From the NCBI GenBank assembly GCA_020849155.1, contig JADLGU010000197.1, positions 1-19,738 on the forward strand: 19,738 nt of DNA, read 5' to 3'. The DNA comes from Rhodocyclaceae bacterium (GTDB lineage Bacteria > Pseudomonadota > Gammaproteobacteria > Burkholderiales > Rhodocyclaceae). Shown in pieces: positions 14,453 through 19,738 of the stretch. The notes beneath the pieces were generated by a model. The model was not told where the DNA came from. It was given only the letters and a program-made list of their open reading frames with translations, and ran no database searches. Numbering within the stretch: the stretch's first letter is position 1; the number at the start of each line of letters is the position of its first letter. A program made the translations under genes and the position numbers.

Positions 14453-16633
14453 TCAGTCCGGCGGCAACGCCGAATCCAGCTCGCGCAGCAGGGCGCTGCC
14501 TTCCGGCCAGTTGCGCAGGAAGCGGGCGCGGTCCTTGCGCCAGGCCTTGCGCCAGGCGGCCTCGCTGTCGTACGGGCGCATGGCATCGAGGTCGAGCACG
14601 CAGAGATCCTTCCCGCTCCAGATGAAATTGGTCGCCTTCAGGTCGCCGTGGCCGATGCGCGCCTCGGCGAGCTGCCCGAACAGCCGGTGTACGGCTGCCG
14701 CGATCTCGGGCGGCAGGCCGTTCTCCGCGGCAAGGCGTTCCTGCAGGTTCGGTCCCTCGCAGTATTCGCTGACGAGCCAGGCGCGGCCGCGCAGCGGGCC
14801 GAGGCGCCGCTCGACGAGCGCCAGCGGACGCGGCGTGCCGATGCCGAGGAACTGCAGGCGGTGCGCCTCGATCCATGAATGCCAGGCGCGGCTCGGCCGC
14901 CAGGCGCGAGAGAGGGCGTGGCCGGCGCCCTTGATGTTGTAGCGCTTGATCACCAGCTTGCGGCCTTCCAGCTCGATCAGCGCCAGCGTGGCGCTGCGGC
15001 CCCGCTTGAGCGCAATGCCCTGCTCGAGCCAGGCGTCCGGGTCGGCGACGAGCGGGGCGAGGAAGTCGGCCTCGGCGCGCACCAGCGAGAAGTAGCGGTC
15101 GACGCGTCGCGCCGACTTGAACAGGCTGCAGTCGCGCAGGCATTTGTCGAGGTAGTCGGCGAGGCGCGCCTCGCGGGCGCGGGCGATGGATGCCTCGAGC
15201 CGCGCCGCATCGACGGCCAGCGCCGGGTTGCCCTTGCGATAGGCGGCCAGCAGCCCGCCCTGCATCTCCTTGCAGGCGGCCGGAGGGAGCTGGGCAAACA
15301 GCAGGGCCAGGTTGGCCAGGCGTCCCCCGTCCGAATCCGCCGACCGGATGGCGTCGCCGTCGACGATGTACAGGCGGCCCTCCCTGAGCAGGAAGTTGCC
15401 GAGGTGCACGTCCTCCTGCAGGATGCCGCGCGCGTGCAGGGCGCCGACCGCCTCGAACACCTGCGCCAGCGCTTCAGGCGAGTCCGCGTCTGGGCAACTG
15501 GCGCCTTCGAGGTATTCCGTGAGCACGAAGTGTCCCGCGCCTTCCAGCCGACCGCTTGCCAGCAAGGCCGGTGTCGGCAGGGCGTGCGACTTGAGACGGT
15601 CGATGCCGCGGCATTCGCGCTGCCAGTGTCGCTCGGCGCCGCGCGCGGCGACGAAGAGCTTGGCCAGCACGGTCCGCCCGTTCCAGCGGCCGACGCCGGT
15701 GAGCCGTTTGCCGGGCAGGATGCGCAGCCAGCGCTCGACCGCCACTTCGCTGCCATCCTCTAGCGCGATCGCGCAGGGTGCGAGCAGGCGGCGGCCGCCC
15801 GCGCGCAGCGAGGCGGCGCTCTCCTGCTCCTCGTCGCGCCCGGCGAAGAAGCCGACGATCTTGCGGAGGCGCCGCTTGTCGGCAGTGTCGAGCCGGCGCT
15901 TCTGCGCGTAATCGAGGTAGAAGCGCAGGCGCTGCGTGCGCGAGAGATGGCGCTTCGCCACCTTGTCGAGGCAGGCGAGGTCCTTGACGATGCGGTACTC
16001 GAGGAAAGGCGGCCACCAGAAGCCGCCGCTCGGGCAGTCGATGAGGAACACCTGGCCGGCGGCGTCCACCAGCAGGTTGCGCCACTTGAGGTCGCCGTGG
16101 ACGAAGCGTTGCGCGTGAAGGCGGCGCGCGATGTCGGCCACCTGGGCCGAGACGCCGTGCCACCAGGACTGACTTTTAGCTTCGGCCGCTTCGCTTAACG
16201 CCGATGAAACCGGCGTTAGCCTTCGCTGAAACTGCGTTTTCAGCCGCGGATCCCCGCTGCGCGCGAGCCGCGCGAGGTCGACGGTGCCGGGAATTTCCTC
16301 GGTGATCAGCGCGCCGCGCGCGAACAGGCCGCCCTGACGCTCCAGTCCGCAGGCGACCAGCCGGGCGGTGGGGATGCCCCAGTCGGCGAAACGCTGCAGG
16401 TTCTCCCATTCCAACTGCACGCGCGGCGTGCCGAACCAGCGCTTGAACGGCTTCTTGCCGAGGCCGTGGTAGCGCTTGACGTAGTAGCGGCGGCCGCCGA
16501 GGTCGACGCGCACGGTGCGGGTGGTGGAGTCCTTGGCGACGATCTCGCCTTCGAGGGCGAATACCGCATCCAGGTCGGCGAAGCGCGCGGCGGCTTCCGG
16601 GGCGGCGCCCGGCAATACGCGCCAGCCGCTCAT
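14453..16633 (-). CDS. Triple LPS-kinase fusion protein (three tandem kinase domains)
   Basis: A 726-residue protein holding three kinase folds without an intervening stop. Domain 1 (about 1-255): YYVKRY with Lys53, VHGDLKWRN (Asp181, Asn186), FLIDCPSGG (Asp199). Domain 2 (about 275-500): TVLAKLF with Lys325, QEDVHLGN (Asp408, Asn413), YIVDGDAI (Asp425). Domain 3 (about 530-726): LVIKRYN with Lys563, GHGDLKATN (Asp664, Asn669), CVLDLDAM (Asp681). All three keep the key Lys, Asp and Asn. LPS kinases of the WaaP/RfaY/InaA clan phosphorylate core heptoses, and usual proteins have one domain (about 250 residues) or two. In Pseudomonas, separate kinase genes follow waaG-waaP in a comparable order. 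ATG 16633 overlaps the waaP stop (ATGA), so it is the last gene of the core operon. Residues 131-155 look like an in-frame insertion within domain 1. Substrates are inferred. Confidence 0.87.
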   Translation of the reverse strand: MSGWRVLPGAAPEAAARFADLDAVFALEGEIVAKDSTTRTVRVDLGGRRYYVKRYHGLGKKPFKRWFGTPRVQLEWENLQRFADWGIPTARLVACGLERQGGLFARGALITEEIPGTVDLARLARSGDPRLKTQFQRRLTPVSSALSEAAEAKSQSWWHGVSAQVADIARRLHAQRFVHGDLKWRNLLVDAAGQVFLIDCPSGGFWWPPFLEYRIVKDLACLDKVAKRHLSRTQRLRFYLDYAQKRRLDTADKRRLRKIVGFFAGRDEEQESAASLRAGGRRLLAPCAIALEDGSEVAVERWLRILPGKRLTGVGRWNGRTVLAKLFVAARGAERHWQRECRGIDRLKSHALPTPALLASGRLEGAGHFVLTEYLEGASCPDADSPEALAQVFEAVGALHARGILQEDVHLGNFLLREGRLYIVDGDAIRSADSDGGRLANLALLFAQLPPAACKEMQGGLLAAYRKGNPALAVDAARLEASIARAREARLADYLDKCLRDCSLFKSARRVDRYFSLVRAEADFLAPLVADPDAWLEQGIALKRGRSATLALIELEGRKLVIKRYNIKGAGHALSRAWRPSRAWHSWIEAHRLQFLGIGTPRPLALVERRLGPLRGRAWLVSEYCEGPNLQERLAAENGLPPEIAAAVHRLFGQLAEARIGHGDLKATNFIWSGKDLCVLDLDAMRPYDSEAAWRKAWRKDRARFLRNWPEGSALLRELDSALPPD
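14459..14472. other. GCAA-loop hairpin at the msbA / triple-kinase convergent junction
   Basis: CGGCG (14459-14463) and CGCCG (14468-14472) enclose a GCAA tetraloop (GNRA type), ten bases after the msbA stop and inside the last codons of the converging kinase gene. No T-run follows, so it is at best a weak 3'-end structure rather than a proven terminator. Confidence 0.25.
16169..16243. repeat. Probable 75-bp in-frame palindromic insertion inside kinase domain 1
   Basis: TAACGCCG (16196-16203) and CGGCGTTA (16211-16218) form a perfect 8-bp stem with loop ATGAAAC, flanked by direct copies of CTTCGCT (16189-16195 and 16221-16227). The stretch begins with CTGA and ends with TCAG, is 75 bases (25 codons), and is clearly AT-richer than its surroundings. 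It encodes residues 131-155 of the triple kinase, just before the helix leading to the first catalytic loop, a place where length varies in this fold. A small mobile repeat that kept the frame is the best explanation; its exact borders are uncertain. Confidence 0.5.
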
Positions 16634-17457
16634 GCGCCGGCTCCTGGGGCGAACTTGCGCCGGTAGCGCCCCATCAGGCGTTCGCCTTCGCCTTGCAGGA
16701 AAGCCAGCAGTTCGGCTTCTTCCCGAAGGAGCACGTGCAGCGGGCGGCCGAAGTAGGCGCGCAGGAAGCGCAGCCGGTCGCGCACGGTGAGACCGATCTC
16801 CAGCGTCGAGAAGTGCAGGGCGGCGAGGTCCTTGTCGCGCCAGCGCCGCGGCGTTGTGTCGCGCACCTGGGCGCGATGCAGGTCGATCAGCGACAGGCGC
16901 AGCCGCTCGGGCGATGGCGGCGGTTCGGTGTGCAGCAGGAAATGGCAGATGTAGCAGTCGCGGTGGTTCACGCCGCCCTGGTGCATGCGCCGCGCCATGT
17001 CGGCCACGCGCCCGATCATCGCGCGCTTCAGCGCCGGCGCGGGCGGCTGCGCCGGCCAGTCGCGGCAGTAATCCTCCAGGCTCACCGTCGGGGCGAGCTC
17101 CTCGGTGACGATGAAGGATTCCAGCTTCGCCGGATTCGATCCGCGCCGACCGAAGGCGACGGCTTTCATGGTGTCCACGCCCAGCTCGGTCAGGCGGCGG
17201 ATGGCCAGCCACTCGTGCTCGGCGCCGAGCACCGGCAGGCGCGCCGTGACGAGGTTCTTGAGGATCTCGCCCCAGCCGACGCCGCGGTGCAACTTGACGT
17301 AGTAGCCGCGCCCGGCGACCTCGGTGCGCAGGGTGCGGCGGCCCTCCAGTTCGCGCAGCACCGTGCCCTGCAGGGCGCGCGCGGCGGCAAAGGCATCCTG
17401 CCCCGCCCACAGCGTGCGGAAAGGTTCGTCGAGGAACAGGATGTCATTGTTGCTCAT
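16630..17457 (-). CDS. waaP: Lipopolysaccharide core heptose(I) kinase
   Basis: A 275-residue protein, close to the 265 of E. coli WaaP (RfaP), which phosphorylates O4 of heptose I in the inner core with ATP. Clear signatures: YYVKLHRGVGWGEILKNL with Lys55, LGVDTMKAVAFG (92-103), VTEEL hinge, then the WaaP-type catalytic loop VNHRDCYICHFLLH with Asp167, and LIDLHRAQVR with metal-binding Asp192, followed by RWRDKDLAALHFS. The start ATG 17457 overlaps the waaG stop (ATGA); the purine-rich GGGAGAGGG about nine bases before it comes from a palindromic repeat that forms the end of waaG. The stop overlaps the triple-kinase start. Phosphates added by WaaP cross-link neighbouring LPS through divalent cations and support outer-membrane integrity. 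Confidence 0.95.
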   Translation of the reverse strand: MSNNDILFLDEPFRTLWAGQDAFAAARALQGTVLRELEGRRTLRTEVAGRGYYVKLHRGVGWGEILKNLVTARLPVLGAEHEWLAIRRLTELGVDTMKAVAFGRRGSNPAKLESFIVTEELAPTVSLEDYCRDWPAQPPAPALKRAMIGRVADMARRMHQGGVNHRDCYICHFLLHTEPPPSPERLRLSLIDLHRAQVRDTTPRRWRDKDLAALHFSTLEIGLTVRDRLRFLRAYFGRPLHVLLREEAELLAFLQGEGERLMGRYRRKFAPGAGA

Positions 17458-18632
17458 GGCTGCAAGCCCTCTCCCCCAGCCCCTCTCCCGCAAGCGGGCG
17501 AGGGGGGCGAAAGGATGATATCCGCCGCGCGCTCGGGCAGGCTGTAGATGTCGGCCAGCTCCGCCCAGGCGAGGCCCTGGGCGGACCACTGCCGGCGCGC
17601 CGCATCGTCGGCCAGCATGCCGGCCAGCAGGGTGTTGAAGCCGGCCTGGTCGAAAGGCAGCGGCAGGACGCGGCCGGCGCCGGCCGCCTCGATGTAGTGG
17701 GCGTAGCCGCAGGCGGCGGTGGTGAGCACCGGCAGGCCGGCGACGACGGCTTCGAGCAGCACCGTGCCGGTGTTCTCGTTGTAGGCGGGGTGGATCAGCA
17801 GGTCGGCGCCGAGCAGGAAGCGCGGGATGTCGTCGCGGCCCTTGAGGATGCGCACCTTGTCGGAGAGGCCGAGCGCGCGCGTCATCGAGACGAAGGGTTT
17901 CGGGTCGTCCTGGCCGATGGCGATCAGGCGCGTGCGCCGCTTCAGCGCCTCGGGCAGGGCGGCCAGCGCGCGCAGGCTGCGGTCGAGTCCCTTGGTCTTG
18001 AAGCCGGAGCCGATCTGCACCAGCAGCAGGTCGTCGTCGGCGAGGTGGAATTCGCGGCGGAACCCGGCGCGGACCTCGGCGGCGTTGGCCGGCGCGCGGC
18101 GGTCGCCGGCGATGCCCGGCGGCAGCAGGTGCAGGCGCGCCGGCGGGGTGCCGTAGTGCTGCTCGTAGAGCGCCTGCTGCACGGCCGAGATCATGAGGAT
18201 TTCGGTCTTCGCCTCGGGCGCGAACACGGCGCGCTCGTAGGCGGCGAAATGGCGGTAGCGGCCGGAGAGGCGGTACACCGGGCCGCGCAGCGTGCGCGCC
18301 TTGTCCTCGAAACAGGGATCGGCGCAGTAGTAGACGTCCAGCCCCGGCATCTTGTTGAAGCCGACCAGGCGGTCGGCCGGTCGCGCGGCGAGGTCGCGTT
18401 TCACCCAATCCGCGAACTTCTCGTAGCGGCGGTGGTTGGAGAGCGCCTTCACCGGCGCCTGCACGATCTCGAAGCCGGCCGGGACGTCGCCCTGCCAGGA
18501 CAGGGTGTAGACGCGCACGGCATGGCCGCGCGCCTGGCAGGCCAGCGCGATGCGCAGGAAGTCGCGCTGCAGGCCGCCGTAGGGAAAATACTTGAAGAGG
18601 GTGAACGCCAGCTGCATCGCGCAGGCGGTCAT
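17454..18632 (-). CDS. waaG: LPS core glucosyltransferase I WaaG, with repeat-encoded C-terminus
   Basis: A 392-residue GT4 enzyme that closely follows E. coli WaaG: FTLFKYFPYGGLQRDFLRIA (11-30), GFNKMPGLDVYYCADPCF (91-108), RYRHFAAYERAVF, LLPPGI, and the donor site HPAYNENTGTVLLEAVVAGL (281-300) with the E-x7-E pair Glu286/Glu294, then CGYAHYI. WaaG adds the first glucose to heptose II of the inner core from UDP-glucose at the cytoplasmic membrane face. Homology runs to SLPERAADII (364-373). Residues 375-389 are a translated palindromic repeat (Pro/Gly/Ser rich), not WaaG sequence. Two starts are possible: ATG 18632, which overlaps the preceding stop (ATGA), and ATG 18617, whose MQLAF matches the E. 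coli start better. The first is given here. The gene lies between the InaA-like gene and waaP, joined by overlaps on both sides. Confidence 0.95.
   Translation of the reverse strand: MTACAMQLAFTLFKYFPYGGLQRDFLRIALACQARGHAVRVYTLSWQGDVPAGFEIVQAPVKALSNHRRYEKFADWVKRDLAARPADRLVGFNKMPGLDVYYCADPCFEDKARTLRGPVYRLSGRYRHFAAYERAVFAPEAKTEILMISAVQQALYEQHYGTPPARLHLLPPGIAGDRRAPANAAEVRAGFRREFHLADDDLLLVQIGSGFKTKGLDRSLRALAALPEALKRRTRLIAIGQDDPKPFVSMTRALGLSDKVRILKGRDDIPRFLLGADLLIHPAYNENTGTVLLEAVVAGLPVLTTAACGYAHYIEAAGAGRVLPLPFDQAGFNTLLAGMLADDAARRQWSAQGLAWAELADIYSLPERAADIILSPPSPACGRGAGGEGLQP
17466..17507 (-). repeat. Palindromic repeat, copy 2, inside the 3' end of waaG
   Basis: CCCCTCTCCCG (17480-17490) and CGGGCGAGGGG (17495-17505) form an 11-bp stem with one mismatch around a CAAG loop, next to CCCTCTCCCCCAG. 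Its - strand matches the right half of copy 1 at 8190-8223. It is translated as a Pro/Gly-rich tail of WaaG and supplies the purine-rich region in front of the waaP start. A hairpin here, between waaG and waaP, could also tune the relative expression of the two genes. Confidence 0.75.
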
Positions 18633-19456
18633 TCAACGACGCCGGGGCGGGCGCGCAGGGCAAGCGGCTGCGGCTGGAGGCGCCGCTTGCGGTCCGAGCG
18701 CGCCTCGACGGTGCGCCACAGCCACTTGGCGAAGGGCGTCAGGCGTTCGATCTGCAGGTAGGCCTTGAAGAACCACAGGCGGTCGCTGCGGCTCCACATC
18801 TGCGAATGGTAGTTGAGGGTGTACAGGTCGCGGATGGCGCAGACCGTCTTCGAAGGCCGCCAGCGCGACTTCTCCAGGTCGATGACGCGCGCCTCGACGC
18901 CGCCATTCGCGCCGACGCGGACGAAGACGTGCTTGGGGAAGAAGCAATTGTGCTGGATGCCGTGGGCGTGCATGTCGCGCAGCAGGGCGGCGACCGGCCC
19001 GAGCAGGCGCAGGCGCAGCGGCCGCGGCGGCGCGCCGTCCTTCAGCCAGCGCTGCACGCGGTCCTCCATCGAGACGAAGCCGCTCAGCTCCTCGGTGACG
19101 AGGATGGCGCGTTCGTCCTTGCCGACCTTATGCATGGCGAAGTACACCGGCTCCAGCGTCGGGATGCCGCAGGCGCGGTAGTGCTGGATGTGGCGGAATT
19201 CGCGCAGGAAGGTCGGCGCGCCGCGCAGCGGATGGGTCCACAGGCGCGCCTTGTGGTTCTCCTGGCGCTTGAGGAAGATGGCGCGGCTGCCGCCGTCGGG
19301 CAGCCGCAGCTCGCAGCGCGAGACGCCGCTCCAGCCGCCGCGGCGCTGGTTCGGTTCCTCGAACCAGTCCGCCGTGACTTTCCACAGGGCGTCGAATTCC
19401 GACAACCCGTTGTGAGCGAGGATCGGCCGCCAGCGCTCGTTGATGAAGTCCTTCAT
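18629..19456 (-). CDS. InaA-family LPS kinase-like protein
   Basis: A 275-residue kinase-fold protein: AIFLKRQENHKARLWTHP with ATP-site Lys63, TFLREFRHIQHYRACGIPTL (helix C region), AILVTEELSGFVSMED hinge, IQHNCFFPKHVFVR catalytic loop, and RVIDLEKSRWRP with metal-binding Asp193. In the catalytic loop Asn170 stands where WaaP has Asp (HRDCYICHFLL), while the FPKH pattern is what I recall for the InaA family. InaA-like proteins occur in LPS-core clusters and in acid- or salicylate-induced genes of enterobacteria. ATG 19456 follows the preceding stop codon directly (TAG then ATG), and the stop overlaps the waaG start, so it is a tightly coupled member of the core operon. It may phosphorylate a core sugar with altered chemistry, or bind and regulate. 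Activity cannot be decided from sequence. Confidence 0.87.
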   Translation of the reverse strand: MKDFINERWRPILAHNGLSEFDALWKVTADWFEEPNQRRGGWSGVSRCELRLPDGGSRAIFLKRQENHKARLWTHPLRGAPTFLREFRHIQHYRACGIPTLEPVYFAMHKVGKDERAILVTEELSGFVSMEDRVQRWLKDGAPPRPLRLRLLGPVAALLRDMHAHGIQHNCFFPKHVFVRVGANGGVEARVIDLEKSRWRPSKTVCAIRDLYTLNYHSQMWSRSDRLWFFKAYLQIERLTPFAKWLWRTVEARSDRKRRLQPQPLALRARPGVVE

Positions 19457-19738
19457 CTATTTCTTGACGCGCAGCACATAGGCGCGCCACTTGTCCCAGT
19501 GCTTGATGAAGTCGACATGGCCGATCATCGCCAGGCCGGCGGCGGCGAAGTCGCGCTCGATGTCGGCGCGCTTGAAGACGAAGCGGTCGCGCGGACGGTC
19601 GGCGCCGCGCACGCGCGCCTTGCGCGCGTCGTTGATCTCGCTGCGCCAGGCGCGGAAGTTGCCGTCCACCCAGAGCGAGACGATCACCGTGCCGGAGCTG
19701 ATGCGGGCGAACTCCTTCAGCATGGCGACGCGGTCGGC
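19457..19738 (-). CDS. Class I methyltransferase-like protein, C-terminal part (5' end outside window)
   Basis: An open frame reaches the right edge on the - strand; 93 residues are visible, ending with TAG at 19457-19459. The visible part, MLKEFARISSGTVIVSLWVD then NFRAWRSE, followed later by RFVFKRADIERDFAAAGLAMIGHVDFI and WRAYVLRVKK, has the form of strands 5 to 7 of a SAM methyltransferase: a helix before 'VIVSLWVDG', a 'F...ADIERDFAAAGL' helix and the final antiparallel beta pair. The SAM-binding motif I lies outside the window, so the family is inferred from this half only. It is the first visible gene of the InaA-waaG-waaP-kinase operon, with zero spacing to the next start. Confidence 0.65.
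   Translation of the reverse strand, partial: ADRVAMLKEFARISSGTVIVSLWVDGNFRAWRSEINDARKARVRGADRPRDRFVFKRADIERDFAAAGLAMIGHVDFIKHWDKWRAYVLRVKK

Noticed and set aside
1..19738. CRISPR array, tRNA or rRNA, insertion sequence or toxin-antitoxin pair
   Set aside because: No regularly spaced repeats, cloverleaf-like segment, transposase motif or small gene pair was seen; coding density leaves almost no space for them.

Overview
This is a GC-rich, gene-dense window from a Gram-negative chromosome. It encodes cell-envelope glycan functions: an LPS inner-core block (WaaG, WaaP, further kinase-fold proteins), the lipid A-core flippase MsbA, and a larger set of glycosyltransferases, methyltransferases and an O-acetyltransferase that probably build or decorate an outer glycan. 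The combination of codon use, gene order and protein types suggests a betaproteobacterium, perhaps of the Azoarcus/Thauera/Rhodocyclaceae type. That taxonomic placement is an impression from the proteins, not a search result. Both window edges cut genes.

Layout. (1) Bases 1-5220, + strand: the end of a GT2 glycosyltransferase, then four genes joined by 4-base ATGA stop/start overlaps: a polyprenyl-phosphate-sugar synthase type GT2, a VTT/DedA-like membrane protein, a GT39/ArnT-like transferase and a second GT-C-like membrane protein. This looks like a module that charges a lipid carrier with a sugar and uses it outside the inner membrane. (2) 5163-8910, - strand: a class I methyltransferase, an OafA-type acyltransferase with a periplasmic SGNH domain (TTG start), and a GT4. 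(3) 8952-9920, + strand: a zinc-cysteine methyltransferase. (4) 9897-12503, - strand: a small kinase-fold protein, a paralogous zinc-cysteine methyltransferase and an RfbF/RfbN-like rhamnosyltransferase. (5) 12632-14449, + strand: msbA. (6) 14453-19738, - strand: the end of a methyltransferase, an InaA-like kinase-fold protein, waaG, waaP and an unusual 726-residue protein with three kinase domains in tandem.

The right-hand block would add the first core glucose (WaaG) and phosphorylate core heptoses (WaaP). The other kinase-fold proteins may add further phosphates, as in the phosphate-rich core of Pseudomonas. MsbA then flips the core-lipid A. The left and middle blocks supply outer sugars and their methyl and acetyl decorations. 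The most unusual points are six kinase-like folds in about 7.6 kb, two of them without the normal catalytic Asp; a three-kinase fusion; a probable 75-bp in-frame insertion inside that fusion; and a palindromic repeat that has become the C-terminus of WaaG and the ribosome-binding region of waaP. No RNA gene, insertion sequence, CRISPR array or origin was seen, and no gene-free stretch exceeds 130 bases.
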